Positions 15,730 through 25,735 of a DNA stretch of 64,000 nucleotides are shown in pieces. The stretch covers positions 1 to 64,000 of the forward strand of contig NZ_LDJJ01000017.1 of assembly GCF_001431465.1 (NCBI RefSeq). The letters are read 5' to 3'. The position numbers were made by a program, and so were the translations under genes. Source of the stretch: Stenotrophomonas terrae (GTDB lineage: Bacteria; Pseudomonadota; Gammaproteobacteria; Xanthomonadales; Xanthomonadaceae). The number at the start of each line of letters is the position of its first letter. The first letter of the stretch is position 1. The notes under the pieces are model-generated. The model ran no database searches, was not told the DNA's origin, and saw nothing but the letters and a program-made list of their open reading frames with translations.

Positions 15730-17844
15730 TTGACTAGTTGGTCTGGTTTTAAGAACGTAAATGGCTGGCGGCAGGTTTTGGTATTTTCTGCTGTTGCCGT
15801 GATAGTGGTCCTGCTTGCTGCGTTTGCCGCGCGCTTGGCCGTGGGCTTCAGCTACGGCCCAGCTGCGCTGCTGTTGGATTCGTTGCTGTTGGCGGCAATT
15901 TTGACGGTAGTACGTTGGATAACGAAGAGGAATGTGGCGACATGTGCGCTTGGTGTCGCGCTGGCCGCATTTTTTATTACCGGGAACGGAATCAAGAGCG
16001 TCCTGCTGGGCATGCCACTGGGCATAGCAGACATGAAACCGGCGCTGGCCTTGCTGGGTGTTCTTGAAGGAGGACGGCTGGCCGCGGCTATTGGCGGGTT
16101 TGCATTGTTGCTATGCCTGGTGGTCTGGGGGCTGTGGCCGGGATGGCGGCGCTTGATATGGCTGGTTCTGCTTCCGCTGCTTGGACTTTCAATCCTTGGC
16201 GCGGTCTGGCTGACCAATGGAGATGCGGTGCTGGCCGGCGGAACCGGCACAAGCCGCGTTGATGTGTTGAAACAACGCGGAGGCTTCCTGTACCTGGCCA
16301 GCGACGCTGTCAGATACATACGCAATGAAAAGGTTCCGAGCAGGTCCAGCGTGGCCCATGCTCTGGGATCAGTGAAGGCGAGGGTCTCGTCGGCACCGGC
16401 AAACCCGCGGAATGTCCACCTGATTCTCATGGAGAGTTTTTGGGACGTTACTACCCTGGACGGATTCAAAATGAGTGCCGATCCCTGGGATCCGCGCATC
16501 CGCGAATGGTGGATTGCAGGTGGACGTTCCGGTGTATTGAGTCCGGTTTTTGGCGGTGCAACCGCGAATGCGGAATTCGAGGTGCTTTGTGGGTTGCCAG
16601 CAACTGGCGGCGGACGGGTTGTCTTTTCTGAAGGCATCACCAATGATCTGCCGTGTCTGCCGGCTGTGCTGCGCCAGTTCGGATATCTGACGATGGCGAG
16701 CCATCCCTATAAGAAGGCGTTCTGGAACAGGGATACGGCCTACGCCAAGGTAGGTTTTGAGCAGTATCTTCCTGATCAAGCTTTTGAAATGGATGATCGA
16801 GACGGAATGTTCCTGAATGATCGATCCACGCTGTTCCAATCTCTGGGCAGGGTGAATCTTCTCAAGAAGGATCGTCCTTATCTGTCCTATATTGTCAGCC
16901 TCAGCTCGCACTATCCATATGAGCGGGACCGTACGAAACGCCCCGATCGAATTGTGGTCACGCCGGCGACAACGGCATTGGCAAATTATGCAAATGCAGT
17001 CTCCTACAGCACAGAGGCTCTGGCTGACTATATCGAGGCGTTGAGAGAAGCTGATCCCGATGCGTTGATCGTGCTCTTTGGTGATCATGCGCCCGTGTTG
17101 GACTCGTCTCCTGATCCTTATGAGATTGCAGGTCTGCGAAAGGGAGGAGCAACGTTACCGAACGGTTTTGCTCGTCTAAGTCTCACTCCATTGATCGTCA
17201 TTGATGGCCGGAACGGCCCCAAGGCAATGGGAACGCAGCCTTTGTACGAGCTGGCCCCAAAAATATCCGAAATGGCCACAGCGGGCGCGGTGTCGCTGCC
17301 CTACGCTGATCTGGTTCTGCATCCGGAGGTCAGGACCCGTAACTTTCTTGCCTCGTTGCTGGTGCCAGACAAAGGCGGTTGGAGAATGTGTGGCCGCGAT
17401 GATGACGCATCATGCGAGGCCGGCAGAGGCAGTCGGAATGATCTACGGGCGTTGCGAGATGATCTCGTCTGGGGCAAACAGCATGCCTTGCAGATATGGG
17501 GTACGCTACTTGTCGGTAAGCATGGCATGACCATCAACCGTGACCACTATGGCTGCGTATTCGATGTGGAAGCTTGGGGGCCGCAGACCGGTGGCAAAGG
17601 AAAAGCCATGAACCAGCAGGCTAGCGGTAACTCAGCGCTTTGGTTCAAGGTGCGCCGTGTTCGAGGCGATCCGGTCTTGTTTGTAGATGATGAGCGTGCG
17701 GAGATTGTTGTCGCCAATGGCAGTGCGTCTGCCTCATTTACCTCGCCGCAGTTCATACACACTGAGGGCGAACACCGGATCAGCTATCAATGTGAGGATG
17801 AGGAGCGCGTTTCTTTCGGGAAACTGAAGATTGCGCCGAATTAA
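15730..17844 (+). CDS. LtaS/OpgB-like phosphoglycerol transferase family protein
   Basis: This 704-aa membrane protein has about five N-terminal hydrophobic helices (residues 15-165) and a large extracytoplasmic sulfatase-fold domain. The metal and nucleophile residues of lipoteichoic acid synthases can be matched: E235 in LMESFWD, T278 in GGATANAEFE, H394 in SLSSHYPY, and D452-H453 in LFGDHAP. A C-terminal region after about residue 560 has no family I recognise. LtaS/OpgB enzymes move glycerol phosphate from phosphatidylglycerol to a glycan, so decoration of the O-chain or a periplasmic glucan is the likely role. The start is taken as TTG 15730 after AGGGGAA, 28 nt beyond the preceding gene, and is not certain. 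Confidence 0.78.
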   Translation: MTSWSGFKNVNGWRQVLVFSAVAVIVVLLAAFAARLAVGFSYGPAALLLDSLLLAAILTVVRWITKRNVATCALGVALAAFFITGNGIKSVLLGMPLGIADMKPALALLGVLEGGRLAAAIGGFALLLCLVVWGLWPGWRRLIWLVLLPLLGLSILGAVWLTNGDAVLAGGTGTSRVDVLKQRGGFLYLASDAVRYIRNEKVPSRSSVAHALGSVKARVSSAPANPRNVHLILMESFWDVTTLDGFKMSADPWDPRIREWWIAGGRSGVLSPVFGGATANAEFEVLCGLPATGGGRVVFSEGITNDLPCLPAVLRQFGYLTMASHPYKKAFWNRDTAYAKVGFEQYLPDQAFEMDDRDGMFLNDRSTLFQSLGRVNLLKKDRPYLSYIVSLSSHYPYERDRTKRPDRIVVTPATTALANYANAVSYSTEALADYIEALREADPDALIVLFGDHAPVLDSSPDPYEIAGLRKGGATLPNGFARLSLTPLIVIDGRNGPKAMGTQPLYELAPKISEMATAGAVSLPYADLVLHPEVRTRNFLASLLVPDKGGWRMCGRDDDASCEAGRGSRNDLRALRDDLVWGKQHALQIWGTLLVGKHGMTINRDHYGCVFDVEAWGPQTGGKGKAMNQQASGNSALWFKVRRVRGDPVLFVDDERAEIVVANGSASASFTSPQFIHTEGEHRISYQCEDEERVSFGKLKIAPN

Positions 17845-18066
17845 CTGATGGAGGCGGGGGCTGTTACGTTGCTTTGGCCGCATGATGATCGATCAACGCC
17901 GGAGCCCGCCGCCAAACCCAGTTCCGATATGAGGGAGCGCCAGTGTTTGGAGCTCCCTCGTATGCAGCTTCAAAAATGGGGCTGTATCCGGGGATCAGTA
18001 CACGCAAGCGAGACAGGTGCTTTTCAATCGGATATGGAAAGCACCTGGCCGTGTGGTCTTTTCAAC
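17845..18066. terminator. Convergent intergenic region with two hairpins
   Basis: Two perfect stems lie between convergent genes: GAGGGAGC/GCTCCCTC (17931-17959) and CAGGTGCTTT/AAAGCACCTG (18014-18047). The second is followed by TGTGGTCTTTTC on the plus strand, so it can end the plus-strand O-antigen operon. Either may also stop the minus-strand operon. No gene is seen. Confidence 0.5.
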
Positions 18067-19056
18067 CTAGCGAGCGTGGAAGCTTCCAATGATCCGTTGC
18101 AAAGGGGTCTTGGGCTCGGAAGAAACATCGAAATGAAGCCAGGATAGCAACAGTTGCATCCCGAGGATCAGGGGTAGCGCTGCCAGCATGACACTGCCAG
18201 CTGTAGCTGGAACAGCATCAAATACCGAGCGTGCCCAGGCATGGCTGCCGTAGATGACTCCGAACGAGATAAGCAATCCAGCAGCGATCAACTCTGCTGA
18301 AGCTACCGAAAAGCCTCTCAGGAAATAGCTGCCGAACATCCGCTTTACAGTATTCTTGAAGTGTCCGCGCAGGAAGGGGATGAGGATGCGGGAGGGGCGG
18401 AGGCTGCTGGGTTCGTCGTCGTACTTTGCGACCATCGGTACGTCGATTACCACGGCGCGGGCCTGGTTGAGTTGGAAAAGCATATCCGACTCGAAAAAGT
18501 AGCGACGTGACAGCGTATCCAGATCCAACTCATTCAACGCAATTCGATGGCAAGCGGTATAACCATTGGTCGGGTCGAATATCTGCCAATAACCGCTGGA
18601 TATCTTGGTCATGAATGAAAGTGCCGCATTTCCGATCAGGCGCACCGGTGGCATCCGGCGTACATTGCGCAACCGATAGAAGCGGTTACCCTTGGTGTAA
18701 TCAGCACGCCCTTCCAGGATTGGAGTGATGAATCCCTGAATCAGGCGTGGATCCATCTGACCGTCACCATCAATCTTGACCACGATATCGTGGCCAGCCT
18801 GCAAAGCAGCGCGATAGCCGGTTATCACGGCGCCACCGACGCCCTGGTTCTGTTCGTGGAAAAGAACTTTTACTCTCGGGTCCTGGCAGTTCTGCTCGAC
18901 CAGTTGGCCAGTGCCGATAGGACAGCGGTCGTCTATGACGTAGATCACGGCGATTGAATCTGGAATGCTGGCGATCACGTCGAGGACAAGTTTTCCGACG
19001 TTATAGCAAGGAATCACAACGGCTACGGACACACCGGGAGGGTTGAGGATGGCCAT
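18067..19056 (-). CDS. Family 2 glycosyltransferase, polyprenol-phosphate sugar synthase type
   Basis: This 329-aa protein resembles DPM1/GtrB/ArnC enzymes, which load a sugar from a nucleotide donor onto undecaprenyl phosphate at the inner membrane. The GT2 domain shows VVIPCYNVGK at the N-terminus and the acidic metal motif KIDGDGQMD near residue 100. Two hydrophobic helices near residues 245-265 and 285-305 anchor the C-terminus. The start lies two bases after the stop of the upstream membrane protein, so the two are one operon. The partner is probably that GT-C-like protein, which would use the lipid-linked sugar. The sugar is unknown. Confidence 0.85.
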   Translation of the reverse strand: MAILNPPGVSVAVVIPCYNVGKLVLDVIASIPDSIAVIYVIDDRCPIGTGQLVEQNCQDPRVKVLFHEQNQGVGGAVITGYRAALQAGHDIVVKIDGDGQMDPRLIQGFITPILEGRADYTKGNRFYRLRNVRRMPPVRLIGNAALSFMTKISSGYWQIFDPTNGYTACHRIALNELDLDTLSRRYFFESDMLFQLNQARAVVIDVPMVAKYDDEPSSLRPSRILIPFLRGHFKNTVKRMFGSYFLRGFSVASAELIAAGLLISFGVIYGSHAWARSVFDAVPATAGSVMLAALPLILGMQLLLSWLHFDVSSEPKTPLQRIIGSFHAR

Positions 19057-19058
19057 TA

Positions 19059-21488
19059 TCAATTGCTTCTCTTTGGCTTGCCAAAGCCGATTGATTGGAG
19101 AACTTGTTGTGCCAGCTGAGTTGCAGGATCTGCATGCTCAGCAGATCGAGAGGTATCAAGCCGAGTGGAAATGTTCTGCAGTTCAAACTGCATCGGCTTG
19201 CGCGGTACCGCCGTGAAGGTCAGCGAGCGGTTGTGTTCGGGTACGGTGACTTCCATGTTTCCTTTTGCAATCATGTCCGGCCCACATACCGCCCAACGAG
19301 AGAGGAGATTCTCGTCCTTGTTGCTTGAAAGGCTGCGCGAAGACACGCTGATTACGATTGGCTCTCCCGGTAGAGAGCAGGTGAAGCGGACATCCACCGC
19401 GAAGGTCCCAGGCTTGTCAGGTGAAGGGTAGCGTAGCTTGAGGTAGTCATCGCCAGCGTGAATTACCTCGTGGTCAAGTGCGTTCAACGAGTTGATCTTC
19501 CAGACATCATAGATGCCTTGGCTGTAGATGATGCCTTTACCAACTTTCTGCAGTGCTGCCTTTAGTCCTGGGGTGGCCTGATTGCGGTGGGTCACAATGT
19601 GAGTTGCGCCATGTGCAGCAAAGAGTGCAATCCATGCGCTGCCGCTTGGATCGGCGTCGGCGACGATCCGCTGCGCGGCGACATCCGGGTCGTACCAGGA
19701 GGTCGTCAGTGTGGGGATGACAAGCTCGGCATTGCCCTGTGAATCCACATTGTGAAAGATGACTTTCATATGCGAATCGCGCCTTGAAGCCAGGAATGCC
19801 GCAATCGTTCGCTGTGGGGCAAAGCGATCAAGCGTGGCTTGCGGGCCATCCTTTATGAGTATCCTCAACGCGCCGTGGCGCAGGTGCCAGTAACCACTCG
19901 CGATGACACTCAGGTTGAGAACGCACAAGATAGCCATGCCGATGGGGAGCAGCCGATGGCCACGCACAAGTCGGTGAAATCCGGCAGTGGCGGTAATCAA
20001 TAGAATAATGATCACCGGTTGGACGTAACGCAGATACTGCATCTGGGAGAAAATGGCGGCGAAGGCGACAATGCCAACCAGACTGAGTGCACGGGTGTTT
20101 CGAAAATAGAGTCCTGGCAGAATCCCGGCTGCACAGAAAATATATATGAAGCCCCCCGCGCCATTTGTTGCGCTGAGAAATTCGGACGTGTTGAACATCA
20201 GCAACCATGGCAGCATCAGATTGATATCGCGCTGCCAGGATTTATCGGTCCAGTTCTCGGCTGGTAGATAAGGTGACTCAAAATATCCGTTGAGGAACGG
20301 GAGGAACGGATTTCCTCCGATTATTGCTGCGTAGGCATAGCTCGGCAGTGCGATGAAAATGCCAAGAAGAACCGCTATTGGCAGCTGCCGAACAGGCAGC
20401 CGACGCCAATAGCGCGCAATGAACCAACAGCCGGTTGGCAGCAGGAAGAATGCATTGGAGAGTTTGATCGCCAATAGAAAAGCGGCCAGAGCGGCGATGG
20501 CAATCAATCTCCTCCCGCCTAGCGCGCGGCGGCCGCCGATCAGGCATAGAAGATTGATGAGGACTGCCGAACTGGGTAGTTCCGTCTGCATGCCAGCCAG
20601 CATCGAACTGGAAGTCGGCAAGCTGGCAGACAAGGCAATTACAAGAAGGATGAGTGATGGAGGAAGCCGGACCTGGCGGCCCAGGCGCCACATCCCGGAG
20701 TACAGGCACAGCATCCAGAACAGATTGGTGGCGCCTCGGCTTTCCGTGCCGGTAAGCACCTGCGGAATCGCCTGTACGATGTCTGCCGCCCACGGAGAAA
20801 GTGCCCATAGCGAGCTGTCAATGTCCATGCGGTAATAGGACAGCAGCTCAAGCTGTGTCGGAAGCGCGAGGTGATAGGCGATATCGTCCGATTGCATGGT
20901 GGGCAACCAAAGCGGGGTTGAGCACAACCCCACCACATTGACCACAAGGAACGCAGCGATCGGAGAGACGCGCAGAATCCTCAGAAAATGTTGGCCCGCC
21001 TGGTTCGCTGCAGTTGCAAGTTCCCGGAACCGCCAGGTCACAACTATTGCGGCAGCGAGGAAATAGACTCCAGCGTGATGAATGCGAAAGGGAAGAGTCC
21101 AGCTGATCAGGCTGACGATCAACGCCAGGCCGCACAATGTTGCAGCGGCCAGGCCTCCCTGGTTGCGGGGAAGCAGAATGGTGCCCAAGCCCGCCGCTGT
21201 CGCCGCAAGAGCCAGGACTGCGGCGCTTGGCCCAAGGCCAGCGTGGTACACCGCCGCTGCCAGCCAGGCGATGGCAACAAAGACCGTCAAGGGAGTGTTC
21301 CGCCTCAGCAGCCAGACGAAAAAGGCCAGTGCGTTTAGAACAAACGCGATGTAAATCAATAGCTTGATTGGCTTGACCTGCAGGGGGTCAAACACCGACT
21401 GATTGAAGTAGCCAATAATCGTGAGTGCGAATGCCGCAATGGGGAGCACATAGCGGATCTGCGCTGCCCCGGCGAGACGGTTATGCAT
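19059..21488 (-). CDS. Polytopic membrane protein, probable GT-C glycosyltransferase
   Basis: This 809-aa integral membrane protein has at least ten hydrophobic helices up to about residue 530 and a periplasmic C-terminal domain of about 270 residues. The loop motif MQSDDIAYHLALP (near residue 195) resembles the acidic pair in the first large periplasmic loop of GT-C enzymes such as ArnT and PMT, which transfer sugars from polyprenyl phosphate. The acidic pair comes later than usual because additional helices precede it. Together with the adjacent GT2 it would form a periplasmic glycosylation pair acting on O-antigen, lipid A-core or a protein. The ATG at 21488 is clear. I do not recognise the exact family. 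Confidence 0.7.
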   Translation of the reverse strand: MHNRLAGAAQIRYVLPIAAFALTIIGYFNQSVFDPLQVKPIKLLIYIAFVLNALAFFVWLLRRNTPLTVFVAIAWLAAAVYHAGLGPSAAVLALAATAAGLGTILLPRNQGGLAAATLCGLALIVSLISWTLPFRIHHAGVYFLAAAIVVTWRFRELATAANQAGQHFLRILRVSPIAAFLVVNVVGLCSTPLWLPTMQSDDIAYHLALPTQLELLSYYRMDIDSSLWALSPWAADIVQAIPQVLTGTESRGATNLFWMLCLYSGMWRLGRQVRLPPSLILLVIALSASLPTSSSMLAGMQTELPSSAVLINLLCLIGGRRALGGRRLIAIAALAAFLLAIKLSNAFFLLPTGCWFIARYWRRLPVRQLPIAVLLGIFIALPSYAYAAIIGGNPFLPFLNGYFESPYLPAENWTDKSWQRDINLMLPWLLMFNTSEFLSATNGAGGFIYIFCAAGILPGLYFRNTRALSLVGIVAFAAIFSQMQYLRYVQPVIIILLITATAGFHRLVRGHRLLPIGMAILCVLNLSVIASGYWHLRHGALRILIKDGPQATLDRFAPQRTIAAFLASRRDSHMKVIFHNVDSQGNAELVIPTLTTSWYDPDVAAQRIVADADPSGSAWIALFAAHGATHIVTHRNQATPGLKAALQKVGKGIIYSQGIYDVWKINSLNALDHEVIHAGDDYLKLRYPSPDKPGTFAVDVRFTCSLPGEPIVISVSSRSLSSNKDENLLSRWAVCGPDMIAKGNMEVTVPEHNRSLTFTAVPRKPMQFELQNISTRLDTSRSAEHADPATQLAQQVLQSIGFGKPKRSN

Positions 21489-22465
21489 GGGAGAAGGGTA
21501 TCTGAGGGTGGTGGATCGGCGCCGTCGATGCCTAGAGCGGCGGATGACAGAGTAGCGATATTTGGTGACAGATCAACGAGGACGTTGCTTTTTTCCGGCG
21601 GCAAAGGCTTTATTGGGGCGATTCTCGCAGCGCGGGTTGTCGGCTATGGAAGCCGGTGCCTGCATCCCAGCTGCCGGGGGCAACGTGAGAGGCTGGAGGT
21701 TGCTGAGCTGACTGCTCCTGAGCCAGCAGGTGCTCTGTTCTTGTTCCTGGGGCATGCCGTCTTCATCATGCTGTCGTGAGCCAGCTCGGCGTGTGGCGGG
21801 TGGTTGTGGTTGTTCCAAGCCGAAGCCCGCATGGACGACCGTGTCGGATCCGTTGCCCAGTTCAAGCTTCGCCGAAGCCATCAATCAATGCTTTTCCTGG
21901 TGCGAAGGCAGGTGGTCCTCGTCAGGCAAGGGTCTTCGAAGTCATGTCGCGGCGCTCGTTCGACAAAGCCTTGACTGTGGTGCTGCAGGCGTCCTGGTGC
22001 ATCGGATGCCGGCGGGGTATTGGCCGCGTTGCCAGCGGTTCCGGGTCTTTCTGAATGGGTTGGGTCGAGATGGAGGCTGCCGCTGTTTTTCTGCCTTGGA
22101 TCATCCAGTGTTCCGAGCTGGCCTGCATCGAGCCTTCAGCAATTCGCGGTTTTGCCCGCCACTCACGCGTTCGTCGCTTTCGCGAAAATTGACGTCGGCG
22201 CGGGATCGCATGACATTATTGTTGTATATCGCATGCCCGGCCTCTGCACCACGGCAGTTCTCGGCGACTGCTGAAAAGAACAGAATGACCAGCGCTTGTC
22301 AGCAGCGGCATAGCCGCCGGTGCAGGCGGTCTTTCAGAAAGAAAATGCAGATTACATCCATCATGGAGCCGCTTGCGTCAGCGGGCTCCATGATGTGGTT
22401 GAGAGTAGCCAGACAGGCCCGAATGAATATTGTGCTGTCAACGGGCTTTCACATTATCTTCGTGA
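21489..22465. other. Gap of about 1 kb without a credible gene; possible decayed remnant
   Basis: No frame on either strand gives a recognisable protein. On the plus strand a 98-codon open stretch (21483-21779) contains LLFSGGKGFIGAILAARVV, which resembles the nucleotide-binding start of NAD-dependent epimerases but then loses similarity, so it may be a broken epimerase gene. Near the right end, arms 22359-22370 and 22384-22395 (CATCATGGAGCC and complement) form a perfect 12-bp stem that may end wecB transcription. The size of the gap is unusual for this gene-dense window. Confidence 0.4.
22359..22395 (-). terminator. Hairpin downstream of wecB
   Basis: A perfect 12-bp stem with a 13-nt loop lies about 70 nt beyond the wecB stop codon. 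A clear T run is missing, so this could be a transcript-stabilising hairpin and not a strong terminator. Confidence 0.4.
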
Positions 22466-23635
22466 TCAGGTTTGTTGATTATTGCTGGCGGGTGTTTCCG
22501 TTGTGGCCAAAAAACGGGAGATCATCTCGCTGATGTTATTCGAGGAGAAGCCATCGCCATAAGGATTGTGCGCCTTCGACATTTGCCGGTAGGCGGCTGG
22601 GTTGTCCAGTAGTTCCTTGACCTCGTTGACGATGCGGTTGGCATCAGTGCCGACGAGTTTTACCGTGCCGGCGCTTACTGCTTCCGGGCGCTCGGTGGTG
22701 TCGCGCATGACCAGAACCGGCTTGCCCAACGAGGGCGCCTCTTCCTGGATGCCGCCAGAGTCAGTGACGATGATGTGCGAGCGGCTCATCAGATAGACAA
22801 AAGGCAGGTATTCCTGCGGATCGATCAAGTGCACAGCAGGCTGATCGGCGAGGATGCGCTTTACCGGCTCCTGCACGTTTGGATTGAGGTGTACCGGATA
22901 GATGATCTGCGTGTCGCCACGAGCGGCGATTTCCTTGAGCGCGCGACAGATCTGCTCGAAGCCATCCCCGAAATTCTCACGCCGATGGCCGGTAACAAGA
23001 ATCAAACGTTTGGACGGGTCAAGAAATGGGAAGCGGGCTGATAGCTCGGCTTCGAGGCCCGGGTTATTGTTGATTTTCTCGACGACGGCCAGCAACGCAT
23101 CAATCACGGTGTTGCCTGTGACATGAATGCTGTCAGCAGGCACATTCTCCGCAAGGAGGTTGTCGACGGATCTCTGTGTCGGCGCAAAGTGCAGGTTGGC
23201 CAGAACGCCGGTCAACTTGCGATTTGCCTCTTCCGGCCATGGTGAGTAGAGATCGCCGGTACGCAGCCCCGCTTCCACATGACCAATGACGGTGCGCTGG
23301 TAGAAGGCTGCCAAGGATGTGGCGAATGTCGTCGTGGTATCGCCGTGGACCAGCACGATGTCGGGTGCATGTTTGGCGATGACCTGCTGCATACCCTGCA
23401 CGATGCGGGAGGTCAGGCCAGAGAGCGTCTGGCCAGGTTGCATGACGTTGAGATCTTCGTCGGGTGTGATCTCGAAGAGCTCCAACACTTGGTCCAGCAT
23501 CTGGCGGTGCTGGGCAGTTACGGCAACTATGGTTTCCAGTTCAGGCCGCTTTTTCAGAGCGGTGACCAAGGGAGCCATTTTGATGGCTTCCGGGCGGGTG
23601 CCGAAAACCACCATTACCTTCTTACGACACGTCAT
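22466..23635 (-). CDS. wecB: UDP-N-acetylglucosamine 2-epimerase (non-hydrolysing)
   Basis: This 389-aa cytoplasmic enzyme interconverts UDP-GlcNAc and UDP-ManNAc. Family features are [15 protein letters not shown] at the N-terminus, [30 protein letters not shown] in the middle, and [22 protein letters not shown] with TERPEA at the C-terminal active site. The length agrees with E. coli WecB (about 375 aa). No wecC dehydrogenase is next to it, so UDP-ManNAc is either used directly or oxidised by an enzyme elsewhere. Shine-Dalgarno AAGGAGTA lies upstream of the ATG at 23635. It lies at the right edge of the O-antigen island, next to etfA. Confidence 0.92.
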   Translation of the reverse strand: MTCRKKVMVVFGTRPEAIKMAPLVTALKKRPELETIVAVTAQHRQMLDQVLELFEITPDEDLNVMQPGQTLSGLTSRIVQGMQQVIAKHAPDIVLVHGDTTTTFATSLAAFYQRTVIGHVEAGLRTGDLYSPWPEEANRKLTGVLANLHFAPTQRSVDNLLAENVPADSIHVTGNTVIDALLAVVEKINNNPGLEAELSARFPFLDPSKRLILVTGHRRENFGDGFEQICRALKEIAARGDTQIIYPVHLNPNVQEPVKRILADQPAVHLIDPQEYLPFVYLMSRSHIIVTDSGGIQEEAPSLGKPVLVMRDTTERPEAVSAGTVKLVGTDANRIVNEVKELLDNPAAYRQMSKAHNPYGDGFSSNNISEMISRFLATTETPASNNQQT

Positions 23636-23770
23636 GGTGCAGAGTACTCCTTAGGTTTTGCACTCGCTCATATCACGTACGGGATGCAATGACCGTTGTT
23701 GACTGGCGGTGTTCAAGTCCGGGCATTCTACGCTTCCTGCATTGATGTTTTTTCAGGGGGCGGTTTATCA

Positions 23771-23798
23771 AAAAAGCGGCCCCCAGGAGGAGGCCGCT
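23771..23798 (-). terminator. Terminator of the etfBA operon
   Basis: AGCGGCC/GGCCGCT stem with T run on the minus strand (reading GGGGGCCGCTTTTTTG), 25-50 nt after the etfA stop codon. Confidence 0.8.
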
Positions 23799-23822
23799 GT
23801 TTAGGTGAAAAACCAGCTGGCT

Positions 23823-24758
23823 TTACAATGCTTTTTCGAGTTCAGGCAGCAAGGTGAACAGGTCGCCCACCAGGCCAATATCGGCAATCTCGAAGATCGG
23901 CGCATCGCCGTCCTTGTTGATGGCGACGATGGTGCCGGCGTCCTTGATGCCGGTCAGGTGCTGGATGGCACCGGAGATGCCCACGGCGATGTACAGCTCC
24001 GGGGCGATGATCTTGCCGGTCTGGCCGACCTGCATGTCGCTGGGCACATAGCCGGCATCCACCGCGGCGCGCGAGGCACCAACGCCGGCGCCGAGCTTGT
24101 CGGCCAAATGGTAGATCACCTTGAAGTTCTCTTCCGAGCCGACACCACGGCCGCCGGAGACCACGCGCTTGGCGCTCTGCAGGTCCGGGCGGTCGCTCTT
24201 GCCGGCAGCCAGGCCGATGAAGCGGGTGTGGCCGGGCAGGGCAGCGTCGATGGCCAGGGCTTCGACCGGGGCGCTGTTGCCCTTGGCCGCTTCCGGCCAG
24301 GAGGCGGCACGCACGGTGGCCACGACCACCTGATCGGCCGGGGCCTCGACGGTAATGATGGCGTTGCCGGCGTAGATCGGGCGCTTGAAGGTATGGCTGC
24401 CTTCAACAGCCATCAGGTCCGAGACCTGGTTGACGCTGAGCAGGGCGGCCACGGCCGGCATCAGATCCTTGCCGGTGGTGGTCGACGGGCCGAAGACATG
24501 GCTGTAGCCGGCGGCCGCCTTGGCGATCTGCGGCGCCTGCACCTGTGCCAGGGCGTGCGCGTTAGCCGGGTTGGCGACGGTCAGCACCTTGCTGACGCCG
24601 GCAATCTGTGCGGCCTCCGCGGCAATGGCAGCCGGGTCGGCGGCCAGCACCAGCACGTCGATGTCGCCACCCACGACGGCCGCGGCCGAGACGGTCTTGG
24701 CGACGGCGCTGTTGAGCTTGCCGTCCAGGTGTTCGGCGATGACGAGAATCTTGGCCAT
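23823..24758 (-). CDS. etfA: Electron transfer flavoprotein alpha subunit
   Basis: This 311-aa FAD-binding subunit of ETF passes electrons from acyl-CoA and other dehydrogenases to ETF-ubiquinone oxidoreductase. The C-terminal FAD-binding domain shows [53 protein letters not shown] and [12 protein letters not shown], all family signatures. The start codon overlaps the etfB stop (TAATG), so the subunits are made together. In xanthomonads etfA marks the right end of the LPS gene region, which matches this arrangement. Confidence 0.95.
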   Translation of the reverse strand: MAKILVIAEHLDGKLNSAVAKTVSAAAVVGGDIDVLVLAADPAAIAAEAAQIAGVSKVLTVANPANAHALAQVQAPQIAKAAAGYSHVFGPSTTTGKDLMPAVAALLSVNQVSDLMAVEGSHTFKRPIYAGNAIITVEAPADQVVVATVRAASWPEAAKGNSAPVEALAIDAALPGHTRFIGLAAGKSDRPDLQSAKRVVSGGRGVGSEENFKVIYHLADKLGAGVGASRAAVDAGYVPSDMQVGQTGKIIAPELYIAVGISGAIQHLTGIKDAGTIVAINKDGDAPIFEIADIGLVGDLFTLLPELEKAL

Positions 24759-25504
24759 TACAGCAACCCCTTCTGCTTGAGTGCGGCCACCAGTTCGGCG
24801 GCATCCTTCACCATCACGCCCTTGCTGCGCTTGGCAGGTGCTGCGTAGTGGGTGGTCTTGAACGTGTCGGCGGCTTCAACGCCGAGGTCGGCCAGCTGCA
24901 GGGTTTCCAGCGGCTTGGCCTTGGCCTTCATGATGTCCGGCAGCTTGATGAAGCGCGGCTCGTTCAGGCGCAGGTCGGTGGTGATGACGGCCGGCAGGTC
25001 GACTTCCAGCGTTTCCAGGCCGGCGTCGACTTCACGGGTGACCGTGGCCTTGCCGTCGGCGATCTCGACCTTGGAGGCAAAAGTTGCCTGCGGACGCGCC
25101 CACAGCGTGGCCAGCATCTGGCCGGTCTGGTTGGCGTCGTCGTCGATGGCCTGCTTGCCGAGGATGACCAGGTCCGGCTGTTCCTTTTCGACCAGCTTGA
25201 GCAGGGTGCGGGCGGCGGTCAGCGGCTGGATGGCCTGGTCGGTGACCACGTGGATGGCGCGGTTGGCACCCATGGCCAGACCGTTGCGCAGGTGCGCCTG
25301 GGCGTCGGCCGGGGCGATGGTGGCGACCACCACTTCCGTGGCGATGCCCTTGTCGCGCAGGCGCAGGGCTTCTTCCAGGGCGATTTCGTCGAACGGGTTC
25401 GGCGAAAGCTTGACGCCATCGGTGACCACGCCGGAACCATCCGGTTTTACCTGAATGCGGACGTTGTAGTCCACCACGCGCTTGTATGCGACGAGGATTT
25501 TCAT
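24758..25504 (-). CDS. etfB: Electron transfer flavoprotein beta subunit
   Basis: This 248-aa, AMP-binding partner of EtfA has the typical start MKILVAYKRVVDYNVRI, then NPFDEIALEEALRLRD. The family signature VDLPAVITTDLRLNEPRFIKLPDIMKAKAKPLE lies in the C-terminal half. It is the first gene of a two-gene minus-strand operon and overlaps etfA by one base pair of start/stop codons. A good promoter candidate lies about 95 nt upstream. Confidence 0.95.
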   Translation of the reverse strand: MKILVAYKRVVDYNVRIQVKPDGSGVVTDGVKLSPNPFDEIALEEALRLRDKGIATEVVVATIAPADAQAHLRNGLAMGANRAIHVVTDQAIQPLTAARTLLKLVEKEQPDLVILGKQAIDDDANQTGQMLATLWARPQATFASKVEIADGKATVTREVDAGLETLEVDLPAVITTDLRLNEPRFIKLPDIMKAKAKPLETLQLADLGVEAADTFKTTHYAAPAKRSKGVMVKDAAELVAALKQKGLL

Positions 25505-25603
25505 CTGGCGCTAGATCCTTTGTAATGCCGACCAGGGTCGGTTCACTGTAAACGGAGAACGTTCGGTGCCGAAAACGGCAGCCGGTTCGGGGGTGGGATC
25601 TGG

Positions 25604-25633
25604 ATTCTAACTGTCTCTGCGTTACCGTGTGAA
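25604..25633 (-). promoter_or_regulatory. Candidate sigma-70 promoter for etfBA
   Basis: On the minus strand TTCACA (25633-25628) and TAGAAT (25609-25604) are 18 nt apart. The transcript would begin near 25597, about 93 nt before the etfB start. Confidence 0.45.
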
Positions 25634-25735
25634 TGTGCTTGGTATGCAGCCACGGTGGACGTCGCACCGTGCCCCCACCCGCCCCCTCGCGTATCCCTGC
25701 AGGGTAAGCTGATGTGTCAGGTTCAGGAGTTCACC

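Noticed and set aside
21730..22533. A 267-codon plus-strand frame in the wecB upstream gap
   Set aside because: It is Cys/Ser/Arg-rich with no domain and extends into the 3' end of wecB antisense; kept only as part of the possible remnant region.
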